64,000 bases of DNA from Pardosa pseudoannulata (Eukaryota; Arthropoda; Arachnida; Araneae; Lycosidae), in NCBI GenBank assembly GCA_032207245.1, contig CM063503.1, positions 108,513,531 to 108,577,530 on the forward strand, read 5' to 3'. The notes under the pieces are model-generated. The model saw nothing but the letters and a program-made list of their open reading frames with translations, was not told the DNA's origin and did no database searches. Both the position numbers and the translations under genes were made by a program. Within the stretch, counting starts at the first letter, position 1; every line of letters begins with the position of its first letter. Shown piece by piece: positions 38,580 through 52,923 of the stretch.

Positions 38580-39411
38580 TATAATTTAAATTTGAGGATT
38601 ATTTAAAATGTCAGCCATTATTTTTTATAAATTTAGTTTCTTCATATATATATATCTTAGTATTCTCAATTTTTATTGCCACAGAATTGGTCACATCCAT
38701 GCTAATTAAAATGTGTTTGCATTGCTTAAAATTACGGACACACTTCTTTATGGCTTCTTATGAAAAACTAACTTTTCTGACAGCCTAGAGAGTGCCTTCC
38801 CCTCCGGTTAAATGTATAATGGTGTGTAATAAAATGTGTAGTCAAGTAAAATGTAATATAATTTAAATTTAAACACACTAATCCTTCAAAATGTCAGCCT
38901 ATAGTTTCTATAAATTTCGCTACTTCATATATATCTGAGTGTTCTCAATTTTCATTGCCACAGGATTGATCACAACCACTCTAGTTGAAATGTGTTTGCA
39001 TTGCTTAAAATTATGGACACACTTACTTATGGCTTCTTATGAAAAACTAGAATAGCTTTTCCGACAGCCTAGTGAGTGCTTTACCCTGCGGTTCCATGTA
39101 TATTGGTGTGTAATAAAATGTGTAGTCAAGTAAAATGTAATAAAATTTAAATTTAAGCACACTAATCCTTCAAAATGTCAGCCTATAGTTGCTCTAAATT
39201 TCGCTGCTTCATATATATTTTAGTATTTCCAGTTTTAATTGCCACAGTATTGATCACAACCACGCTAATTAAAATGTGTTTGCATTGCTTAAAATTACTG
39301 ACACACTTACTTACGTCTTCTTGGGAAAAACTAGAATAGATTTTCTGACAGCCTAGTGACTGTCTTACAATTCTGTTCCATGTATAATAAAATGCGTAGT
39401 CATGTAAAATA
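38580..39411. repeat. Tandem array, ~2.9 copies of ~284 bp
   Basis: AAAATGTCAGCC recurs at 38606, 38889 and 39173, giving a period of 283-284 bp. Shared blocks include TTGCCACAG, ATGTGTTTGCATTGCTTAAA, TGACAGCCTAG and ATAAAATGTGTAGTCAAGTA. Copies are moderately diverged; no open frame is conserved between them. Confidence 0.93.
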
Positions 39412-41168
39412 TCTAATCGATGACTTTGCGTGACTGACCTACGAAATCTGTTTAAATGACCCCTTCACTGATTTAAAAGATAAAATTTCCAACTATCATG
39501 TGAAATTTCTAAAAAAATATATTTGCACTGTTATTCAAAGCTTCTGTGCTTAAATCAGATAAGTTTTTACGAATCTTAAGTATAAAATTTAAAAATATCT
39601 CGGTTTTGGAACTGTTAGCGAATACAGAGAAATTTTAATTTAACCTAACCACAATCTGGTAATATGATAAAATGTACTTTTTATACCCGCTTAAGGTATG
39701 CACTCTCAGGCCGTTATAGCTACTTTAATGTTCTTGAACCCCCCCTCTCCTCTCCCCTTTAAGTCGGAGGTTTCTCATTTTCAGTTCCTTATTTGGATTC
39801 CTTTATACTCTACGATTACCATATACTCGAAATAAGTTACATTTTCTTTTATCACTAAATATAACTTTTCTAAAAGTCTAAGGGATCTTTTACATACTTG
39901 TAGAGTACTCTTTCTTCGTTTATTTTAGAAAGGTAATATTTTCTTCACTTTAGTCAGTTATAACCCAAATATTTAAAGTCATTTCATACTGTTTGGGTGC
40001 ACAGGTATGTCTTAATAAAGAGATTCGTTTTTATTTGTTTAAAATGTGATCTTTTAAAAATTTGTGTTAGAAATATCGCGTACCGTACCAATTCAACTAT
40101 CCTTGGAATCCACTTGTACAGTTACGCCAAATGCCTTTTTACAGTTTAAAATAGTCTCTTACTATTTTAAGAAATTTCGTAGCAGTTATCTCTCTATTTC
40201 TGGATATCATCTATAATATTCCTTTTCTTATTTTAGTTTTCTTCTGTGCCGCGACATTATTTTTAATTTCTTGTTTAAAATTATTGAAATATGTTTGACT
40301 CAAGCCCAGAAATTCCGAATATCCTAAATACATTATTTGGTAATATGTAAGGTCATCCGCAAGTATTAATTAAAATTCTGTTACCCTTCAAAAGACCTAC
40401 GAATGGTCAGAATTAGATACTTTTTATAATTAATAATTGATTACTTACGTGAAACTCAGATATCGGAATTATATTGTTTTTAAATATGATTGTTATTTAA
40501 TATAAAAACAATTAATATATGTGTACAGCAAATAGCAGATCTTCTCCTTTACGTTATTTTACAATTCTTAGCAAGGTCGAATACTTCATTAACTGTCCTA
40601 TGCATGGTCAGCCTTAGAATTTCTAGGTAAATATAGGCAGGGTATTCCCCTCCTTAAATACTCAAATTCAATTGTATGATAACAAGGTTATTTACCTTTT
40701 AGATCTTAAATAATCAAATCTTAGTCAGTATTAGGACCTTTAATTGGATACAGTGTCATATTTTAGAAAAATCTCAATTTTGATTAATCTATTGCTACAT
40801 ATAAAAGGCAATATTCAATTTTATAGGTATTCTATTATTTTACTGTAAAGATAGTATTGAGAGACTGTTACTAAATGTCGGATTTTAAGAATGCAATGAT
40901 TTTAATTCAATGAATAGATAAATGTGTCTAAAGAAATTATAGTTTGAATTATAACCTTACTGAAAGTTATTAAAACGTTTTAGGAATATTTAATTTCAAT
41001 ACCTTAAAAAATATTTTAAGGATGATAAATAACAAATATAATAATTAACAAAATAATAACGATAATGATTTTAAGAAATATCATCCTTAAAAATATTTGG
41101 AGGATGGTATTTATTATAAATAATATAACGAAAAATACAGTTTCTCAGAAGATGCAACTGTAACACGC
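39412..41168. other. AT-rich gene-free stretch
   Basis: Contains a C-rich 17-mer at 39734-39750 that is identical to 25392-25408. No coding signal otherwise. Confidence 0.45.
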
Positions 41169-41245
41169 TTAAAGCCACTGACGCAATGATGCGTCAAAAT
41201 AGTTCAACCTTGTTTGTCGACAATGGCTCTCGGACATCTGTCCAT

Positions 41246-41286
41246 TATCAGAAGTTATGTGTATTTGAATAATACACCTTCTGATA
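41246..41286. repeat. Imperfect inverted repeat (hairpin)
   Basis: TATCAGAAG(TTAT)GTGTATT pairs with AATACACCTTCTGATA, leaving a 4-base bulge. It could form a stem of about 16 bp. It lies inside the candidate TTAA element; no function inferred. Confidence 0.6.
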
Positions 41287-41847
41287 TGTGAAATACCATT
41301 TTCTGGTTCTTAATGAAACAATAAAATTTGTATGAATGAGTCTATATGGACATATATATTGTTTTAGGGTTAGATAGGAGTCATTTGTATTAATTGTATA
41401 CTTTTATGACTCTTGCCTACTTTAGGTTTTTAGACTCCAAAACTGAGTCTTGTTATCATAAAATAAAAATAAGCAGATTTGAAATATTGGTATTATGTAC
41501 CATAAAATTAAATAAATAAAATAGTTTTCGAAAATCTTTAACTTCAGAATACATTTAGGTGAGGCAATACCTGACATAAACTAATTAAATCAACTAATTT
41601 TCAAATAGCAAATAATACAAATATACGATAGTTGAAGAATTATATAACATGACCTTTTTATGGGTTTTTATTGTCCTATATACTAACTTAATAACAGTAA
41701 CAAAAACTTCAACATTGTCTTATACCCTAAGAATGTGAATGAATTTCTTCATTTTACGTGACAATTTTTATTGAAAGAAGTATTAAAGGCTCTTTATTTC
41801 ATATGATTGTTTTCGATTTTATCTCAGCGAGACAAATATTTCAGATA

Positions 41848-41964
41848 TTAATCACGACGTTCATTAAGAACATTAGTATCAGAATCCGATGACTCAGGAT
41901 AAAGGAAATTCTCATCATCGGATATTGCGATAATTTCAGACATATCTAATTCTGCTAATCTCAT
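41848..41964 (-). pseudogene. Short acidic frame, possible piggyBac N-terminal remnant
   Basis: From an ATG at 41962-41964 to a TAA at 41848-41850 the minus strand encodes 38 residues. They include LAELDMSEIIAISDDEN and YPESSDSD, ending in RRD. Leucine/isoleucine with clustered acidic and Ser/Asp residues is typical of piggyBac transposase N-termini, where an acidic stretch precedes the catalytic domain. No downstream catalytic region follows. The call rests on composition and on TTAA context, not on a diagnostic motif. Confidence 0.3.
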
Positions 41965-42002
41965 AATTCCCGGAAAATTGCCGTAATTTGTATTGGAATT
42001 AA

Positions 42003-44441
42003 CTCTTTATGCGTGGCATTTCGAGCTTAACCGAATGGTTAAAAATTGATATCATTTAGCATTTCTAGGTGGAACGTCTACAAAATAAAACATAATGAAC
42101 GGTAATAATTTCCCGAGATATACAGTAGATTCTGATTAAACACGGAGGTAAGAATGTTAGCTTTACTCTTTTATTCTTCTGCTGATAGTTTTATTTTTTT
42201 ATTTTCTATTTTCTAGCACCATAGTGAAGGTCAAACAAAACAACAGGTGGCCGAATACATTGGATGATAGTGAGCGGAAGTCCACATGTTCCTTCATTAC
42301 GTTATACGACAGAAAAAAGTAAAGTGCATCATATTTCTTTTGGAAGTTCAGAAGTTTTGTCGGGTGACAACCATTAGATATTTCGCTAAAGTTTTTAGAT
42401 TTAGAAGAAAGTAAAGTCAGAGAGGAGGAATGGAAATGAAAAACTTCAGTTATGAGACTTTTTATCACCCGTAGATACAAAGGTGAGTCATTTTTATTGC
42501 AGCTTTGTAGCATACAATTGGAGGAATTAATTTAGTGATGGTATATTTGAGAAATGTTTGAAACAAACAAAACTAATATCCTGTAACACCCTGATAATGC
42601 TGTGACAGAAGTTTTCGCTATTATTTTGATTACAATAGTGATTATGGTAAATGGTGTGGGGATCCTGTTTTTACAATTATTAAGTCACATTCCTAGTTCG
42701 CCATCTTCATAGCATTTATTAATATGCCATTAATCATATTAAATAAATTTTCGTTGATATCTAGATATTAATTGTAGAAAATTTAGGAGTTTCCTTTTAC
42801 TTCTTATGAATCTTTGTACTTCCGTAATATATGCTCTAAAGCATATTGAATTTTCAAAATTCAAATAAATACTTAAATAAAACATGCTTGAATATAGACG
42901 TACTATATTCCTATTATTACTTTAGATATTTCCTTAAAGGCTTTTTTAAACTAATTATTTATATGATGATAATAATTATATTCACATTCAAAAATCTGTA
43001 TATTAGTCAGAAGTTCATAATTTACACACCATCCCAACACATTCTCTTAGTCATTTTCTAATAAGGAGAATATTTTTTATATCACTTGCTTATATTTATT
43101 TTAAGTTCCACAATCTTTCTACAATCCCCAGAAAGTCTGACAGATTGACATATTAACTCATATATCTTCAAGCATTTTACTTCTATTTTAGTCCAAAGCT
43201 TTCAGAATTAAATTTGTATACCAGTATCTCCCATTAGCAACAAAAGCGTAAAGTTGTTATCCCATTGGTTAAAATTGTAAAAGAAGATGTTTTCTGAATT
43301 ATATTGCACTGTAGAAGAAAAATGTTCTTATGAAAAGCACTTAAGAAAAGAAAATAAGGCAATCTGTAATATTTCTGAAGGGATAATGTAATTATTGATT
43401 AACTTCCATTCAATTTATCTGAGAATTGCGATCTAAAAATCGTGTAATAACGCTTTATAGAACATACGTATTTTATTAATGATTCAGCTTAAAAATTTCT
43501 TACTGTTCTCAGTATTGCATTAGGTGTTTAATAAATATTGTTTACCTTTTTGTCGCATGATAAATCTCAATATGCATACGCAATATAGCTTTCATTTTCA
43601 GAAATTACCAATATTGGATATCTCGGAATATTTCCTCAATAAGAGGTTTGAAAATATCTGCTTCTGTTAATAATCGATATAAAGAAGCAAAAGAATGCAT
43701 ATCCAATATTAAAGCTGTTTAATGCAATGCTAAGTCATTGCTTCACGGCCATAAGTGTAACTATGTTTTACCTGCAGTTATTAAGGAAATAAATATAAGT
43801 AATAAAATATTATATTTTTGGAAGAACGACGAAATAACGCTTCACAAAATAAAGCATTATTTCACAAATCTAAACATTTTATTCATCCATGGAATAAAGT
43901 TTTCATTCCAAATTTTCCATACAAATAGTAGAAAATCTCGCATCATGTATGATTATACAACATTTGCCACATGACGCTAATTTGAAATAACCTTGTAAAA
44001 TTCTGAAAGCACTTTATAAAATACTTAATATGTTTAATTGAAGTCTTATCAACACATGCCATTTAATTATAGTAATTGTTATGCAAATATAGCCCTAAAA
44101 AATCTCTTTAATGGCAGCTTAAAAAGTAAAAGTAATTTATTTTTTCTTTTGAGAATTCTTTAAATTTCTTTTTCATGAACCTAATACAGTTTCTAAAGTT
44201 TAGATACTAAATGGTTCTACTTTCTAGATAAATGAAGAACATATTCAGTAACCAAAAAAATTTTGTACTAACTCTTTCAATTTTTAAAACCGTACAGTTT
44301 AAAATAAAATAATATTGATTTTAAGGGAGTTTTTTTTAGATTTTGGTCAATTTCACTTCTTAGTAAATGACATTTTCACCAGTCAGTGACTTAACCATAT
44401 TTATTTTCAACAAGTGCATGGTCCTTAAACAGATGCTATAG

Positions 44442-44442
<1 letters not shown>
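42003..44442. other. AT-rich stretch without a supported gene
   Basis: A minus-strand frame at 42199-42513 (104 codons) is open but its Ser/Phe/Leu-rich translation shows no domain I recognise, and it starts and stops without splice-like or promoter context. The plus strand in the same place has RWPNTLDDSERKS, also unassigned. I treat both as unproven. Confidence 0.35.
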
Positions 44443-46649
<2,207 letters not shown>

Positions 46650-46650
<1 letters not shown>

Positions 46651-47310
46651 AACCCAAGCGCGTGCATCCTATATATATTCTTCCGGAAATATATAGCGCA
46701 TCAGATCTTTATAGCTACCTTTCTTGTTTCTCTTGAATAAATCAGCCGGAGCGACGTCTTGTTTAACACAATGCACCAGGCAATTTTTTCCCCACATCTA
46801 ATATTGATCCCCCATCTCCTTCTCCAAAACAGCCTATATTCAACTGTAGGCAGCAACTTATATTCAGCAACTCCCTTAGCTTCACAAACACAACAGACGT
46901 GATGTTATTCTAAGCCAGTATTGCGCATTCTTTTGGATTCGCTTCTGGATTTTATCGTCGAGTACGTTTTGTGTAACGAACTTTTCCGGTAGTCAGTAGC
47001 AAGTAATAAATTTTAGGTCATAAACTTCTACAAGCTGCACTAAAACTTTCGGTTCATGTCGGTAGAAAATGATAGCAGGAAGAAATTCATTTGTGATCGG
47101 TGATGCCACAAATTCTACTTGAAGTTTGGTGATAATAAAATATTTGAACGTAACTCCACAAAATGTTTTTAGCACAATATTTATCGTAAACTCGATTTTC
47201 GACTATAAATTCTGGAATCTGAACATAGTAAATATCATATAAACACGTTAGATTTTTTAGAACAAATAAATATTTTCTTATTATAAATTTCAATCCCTTT
47301 TCCATTAACA
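46650..47310 (-). pseudogene. Unassigned coding-like relic, minus strand
   Basis: The minus strand has scattered segments with protein-like composition in different frames: a frame at 47087-47305 beginning MEKGLKFIIRKY, a frame at 46993-47175 with VEFVASPITNEFLPAIIFYR, and near 46660-46790 KQDVAPADLFKR and YKDLMRYIFPEEY. Frameshifts and stops separate them. The sequence is less AT-rich than its flanks, and TTAACCC occurs at its left edge (about 46650). It may be a decayed transposon or retrocopy; I do not recognise the family. Confidence 0.25.
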
Positions 47311-50300
47311 GGTGTTTTTTCCGTAATATTTAAGATACAATTTGTCTAATATTAACGAAAAACAAAAATACAGGATATTCGGGTTTTAAATAAATGGTAT
47401 TTTTAATATAGATTGATTTATAGATGACTATCTGGTATTCAGTATAAAACGATTTTAGTTTATTATTAATTTTTAAATATATCACGATTATTAGGCATAA
47501 AATAAAATGATTTAGGTTGAAAATAATTATATAAAGTTAAGAAGCACTTCATATATGATTAATGCATTATAATATTTAGAGTAATTACATAAATTTCATA
47601 ATTTTTTAATTATCACTTTATTTATGTTAGGAATAATTATTAAGTTGTCTGAGTTCAGCGTGAATTATTTTTCTTATGTTATAGTTAATGATTTGTATTC
47701 CTGATCCTGTGCCTAGAAGAAAACGGTTTGTACCTAAGAGACAAAATAAATCTCGTGACTCACTTGATATAAAGTTTTCAAGTTACATAATAAAAATTCT
47801 GTCATATATTCTCCACAATTAATTATATCATATTTCAGGAGAGGGAAATATCTCACTATATACAATCAACTTTTTAGGTACCTATCAGCTGCCACTTTGT
47901 GTTGTATTTGCCGTTTAAAAAGCAAAAATTGATAATTACAATATACAACTTTTTGAAACTCATTAGTTACAGACTAATAATTGAAAGATATGCTTAGTTG
48001 CATTGCAAAAACTAAGTATAGGATAACATAATTTACATCTATGAGCAGTTATAAATCTTAATATGCACATGGTACGGTAATAACTCGTTAAAAATTTCGA
48101 AATAAATACATACTTTTCTTTTGCAAACTCTCAAGTCATTTTTTACTAATAGCAGACTTTAGTTTTGTGGCATTAACACGTAATACATTTAATGCCAACG
48201 AGAGAGAAATTTCTTGTTTTCAAAACATTTTTTTAAGTTAGAACACGTTAATGTGTATCGTAAATCTAAGTGATTATGAACTGCTAGAAGTAAACGAAAT
48301 AAGTATTAGAGTCTGTAGTCATTAGCGATCATCAGTCATTTTAAACATCAGTGGATATCATTTATAAAAAAAAAGGAAGAAGTAAAAACTGACTGCCAAG
48401 GGAACATAGTACCTTTTGAGATTTAAAATCTTCATTATTAACAACAATTTTTTCGTTATTAAATAAAATTATTCTGATTATTTTAGAATGATTTTTTACA
48501 AGTTTTTTAACAACACTTTAGCTTTAAAAAATATTTTTTTAATTTCTATTAGTATATTTTTATAATAGTTTAAATATATAAACCTATTAAAATTCACTTG
48601 CCCACAAAAGGACTTTTGAAATATGTTTATTAGAAGTAAATTCTTATATTAAATTGCAGTAAAGTATATGTTTTACCCTGTGAATCAAATTTTAAAAGAC
48701 ATCTGAACTTTTAAATTTAAAAAGTTTAAAATGTTAAGATATGAAAGAATTCAAAACTGTATAATTTATTAAAGTATGAAATAATATATATTTCTCCAAT
48801 TAATGTAAAGGAGGTTCACAGAATGAAAATGATAATTAGTTTCTATTTCGTGTAAAAATCTAATTTCTAATTTACAAAAGTTATTTTGTGGGTAAGTAGA
48901 TTTCAATTTATTTTTTTTACTTGCCTACATATATAATAACCTTTTTTAAAATGTATTGCTTCATATATCAAATATTATATTATTTATAAAATTATACCCT
49001 CATTAATGATCAAAAGAATACTTTATTCTAATCAGAGCAAAATTTATTAATTTATAGAATTGAATTTTATTTTATTGACTCAAAAATAGGATGTTTTAGC
49101 ACAAGATTTTCAGCTCGAAAAGTACTATGTCCTTTTAAGAAACTTCTTTGGTATCACACGGAAACAATTTACTCTAAAAGTAGATCTTAATAATAGATAA
49201 AACTCTTTATTCTGATTTCAACTCAAGTACCTACAGTAAATGTAAATTTATGTGCGATGTTTAAAAAATTATAAATGTTTATCGATTTTTAAAAAATTAC
49301 AAATAACAACGGATGCGATTTTATAGCAGATTTCTATCTACATCCACTGAAAAAATAGGAATTCGTATAAAAAAATTAATGAACTTTGTTTGGCTGTCCC
49401 TAAAAATGGACTCTTGGTAGCAATTTTTTATATGTGAACCCCTGCAGCATTTATAAGATCAATAATTATTATTTTATGATTTCCTTTTTTTTTATAATAT
49501 ATTTCTTAAATAATATGAAGACATTTTCCCTGAAACATTATTTAAACTTCAAAATATTTTAACTATCTAATTCAAAGAAACGTATAAAATATGGTATAAA
49601 ATATAACCGTATCTAATAACCTAATCTAGAGAAAGTATAAATTCATCTAACATATTCAAGAAGCCAATGTAGATTGGTGCATGAAAAGTCTCATCAAAAA
49701 AGAATCATGAACTCCAGCTTTTCTGTCAGTAGATTGTGAAAGTGAAAAATGATATTTTAACCGAAAATGGTCATTAATGAATTATCTTTCAAACATGAAA
49801 CATTTTTTTTCGTTTGCTTTCAACGGCTTATAAAATATCCACTTCACAAAGAAAAGAATATTTCCTTTTGAGTTTTCACTTCAGATAAACTATTGTGATA
49901 TTTGCAAGTATTTTTATTATCTTTTATAGAATAAGTAATCATCACTATCTTATTGGGGGAATGAAAGATCATAAATTTCAATTTTTATAAGGAAAAAGTT
50001 TTCAGTGTACTTTGAATATGAACATGAATAACACTATTATATAAAGTTTAAGACACTAAAATCTACAACAATAGAATTTTTGATTAATAAAGGAAGCTGT
50101 TTCTAAAATAATAAATAATCGCACATTTTTTAAAATAATCTCATGACGATACATATTCAGTATTATATTATTCCTTTATAATAAGTGCTTTTTATACTGT
50201 GTTTAGACTTACTGTAAAACCTAACAAAACCTAAACATTTGGATTTCTCACATGTTTGGTGTAATAGTTGATTTTTATTCCTTCCTTTTAATTGAATACA

Positions 50301-52842
50301 AAGTATATAAACTATTATTTATATTTCTTTATTAATTAATACTGTACCAAAAATTTTTGCTATCGAGTGAGCTGTATCTGACTTATCTTTGCTTTATACG
50401 ATTTCTGTTGATTTGTATTCAAATGCTTAGATTTTGATCATTTTAGGTTCAAACTCTTACATGCAATTTTTTTTTTTTAAGCTTTCTTATTTTGCTATTT
50501 TTTATTCATTAAAGCTATTAGATTCTATTTAAAATGTTATCAAATAAAACCTATAATGAGGCAGTAAATACAGTAGAAAATATAAAAAAGACACAGTTAT
50601 GCATAAAATATTTAATACAACTGAACAATACTTAACATAGGAGTTTCAAATTAAAACAATTATATTCTAAACTGATTCTAAATTTAAGATTAGTTTTTAG
50701 CTGTCCATTTCTGACTCATCATTACAACACGATTTCAACAAAAATATTAATTACATTTTATACAGGAATATTGTGTTAATCTTCATTTCTGACATGCTTA
50801 GCATTTATCAAACCTTTTATGTTTTACTTGTTTTGTCAGGTACTCAAAACGTTTTTCATTTATTTCTTCTTTAGTAGTCGATCTGCAATCATGGCGTTCT
50901 ATTTGTGAATAATTTAATTCTTCATCTCCATCCTAAACAGAATATTATAAACTAGTTCAAAGTTATTTTTTAATTACTGCAACCTAAAAAGCGTCGAGCA
51001 ACCATCATGAAAAAAAAGTCTTTTAGAAAAGAAATTTTTATATTACCATAAAGATTCAAGCAACGCACGTTACCTGGCGTATTGTTTTTTTTATTCCAGA
51101 TATACAAAATATCAATTAATATGAAAATTATGAAATATTATTAACCTTTACTTAAAGTTATTGCCTTCCAGAAGAATAACTAACAAGATTGACATATATT
51201 GGTAAGATCAAGATTCCAAGAATTAGTTTTCCGTTTAAAGAAACAAATATATTGACTTGTTTGTATCTGACAGATCAGAGCGCTGTTTTTGTTGTTTTGA
51301 TCTATAATAAAATCTGTAACTAGATCATAAAATTACAATTTTTAGAAAGGATACCTAGTTTTGTGAGAAGCACTTTCTTAAACAAGGTCCAACTATTTGG
51401 AAGATACTAACAGAAAAATTATGCACGTAAAAAAGTTTGACGTTACCAAAAAAGATCGAAAACATCAAAAAATATTAGACCAAAGTTTTAAAACAAAGAA
51501 TTTTAACACAGAACATGGTTGAATAAAATTAGAAGAATCATTCATATGCGAAAATTTACTTTGAAGAAAGAAATATAGATCCCCTTTTTCGTTGGTTTGT
51601 GCCATTTATAGAGACTCTTCGTTTTCTTCAGCTTCAACAATTCTAAATTTTGAAATTTCTATGAAGACTCATAATTATGCATTTGTGTAAACAAATACTA
51701 TTATACATTTCGTCATGATAGATTTTAAGACGAATTAATTTTATTCCCAGTGAAAACGTCTGCCAATCCGACTCAATTCTTTGCTAGCGATGCCATCGCT
51801 TCTTTCCTGTGGGGAGCTTATATGTAAACTCGCTTACCATAAAAGACGATGAGAGTGTCATGTCTCCTCTAAATCGACCCGCAAATCGATATTATTGTGC
51901 ATCTGTTCAACATGGTCAACCATCTACACATATTTTAATGGGAAAATATTTTAACCTAACCCAACACAAGCTCTATTTGGTTTTGAAATGTCAAATCCAT
52001 ATTTTACTGCATAATATCTAATTCCACTGGAATCAACTTCTTATATCGAATTCTGAACAAATGAAAACCAAGATACTTGTACAAAAGGCAGCTTTTGATC
52101 TGTTTAGTCTTCATATAATCCCTACATACGAAAAAAATATTTCAAATAAAATGAACTTCAGTTATTTAAAAAGAAACACTTTTTTACAAATATGTTTTTA
52201 AATCTTACTATAAATGATACTTGATAAGAATCAGTATGTTTATTTTATAGAAAAATATCTGCAGACTTAATTTATTCTAACGATCAGTTTAAAAGCCATT
52301 TTCTTCTGTTTATTCTCCGGCCATGTCAATATAAGAAATCTTAATAGTTTCATGATATTAACGTATTTCATTGTTATTTTTCCTTTTATTTACAAAGTTA
52401 ATGGATCGCCTTTGAAACTTTCTGTATTTTACTGGCAAAAGCGGGATGAATAATTAACCATTTTCTTTGGGTCTTCATTCCTTAAGTTATTTGAAATTAA
52501 AACGAGAATCACTAAAGAAAATATTTAATTTAGTCATATTAATTAATATGAATATTTTATCTGATAGGAAAAAACCCTCTGCGGAGAAAAGTTTTATTTT
52601 AAATACATTATATTTAGCGTAGCATTAATGCACGTTATATTTTCTGAAAAGGGGCATGAATCTAAAATTTATGAGTAACATATTTATCATAGTTTTCACC
52701 ATACTTTATCCTATAGCTTATAAATCTAAAATCTATTGATTTTAAATACTTCATAAAATACAAGACTTGAATTAATTTTTTATCCCCTTTCTACCTTTAT
52801 TTATATGCTTGGTAAACTATTTTAAAACCTAAAAATATATAC

Positions 52843-52845
<3 letters not shown>
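47311..52845. other. Long AT-rich stretch, one weak exon-like segment
   Basis: At 47685-47772 a pyrimidine-rich TTTTTCTTATGTTATAG precedes a short frame containing CIPDPVPRRKRFVPKRQNKS; no good GT donor follows, so I do not call an exon. At 51740-52020 the DNA is more mixed and an open frame runs 51809-52021, but it shows no domain. Otherwise AT-rich, nothing recognised. Confidence 0.35.

Positions 52846-52919
<74 letters not shown>
52846..52919. repeat. (TA)n microsatellite, 74 bp
   Basis: Pure TA run followed by CAGAGAACGGGAGAGA. Confidence 0.97.

Positions 52920-52923
<4 letters not shown>

Larger units (their letters stand above)
41169..42002 (-). mobile_element. Possible piggyBac remnant, internally deleted
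   Basis: TTAA at 41169-41172 is followed by GCCACTGACGCAATGATGCG, a TGACGCA/TGATGCGTCA palindrome of the sort found just inside TTAA element ends. On the other side TTAA occurs at 41999-42002 (and 42027-42030) next to TTATGCGTGGC. A short minus-strand acidic frame (41848-41964) begins near the right end, as a transposase N-terminus would. A hairpin lies at 41246-41286. The ends do not match convincingly, so the limits and class are uncertain. Confidence 0.35.

Noticed and set aside
42199..42513. Longest non-repeat open frame (104 codons, minus strand)
   Set aside because: No recognisable domain, Ser/Phe/Leu-rich composition and no splice or promoter support; such a frame can arise by chance in 64 kb.
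47685..47772. Possible internal exon with a good acceptor and a basic peptide
   Set aside because: No convincing GT donor follows, and the segment is too short to judge by composition.
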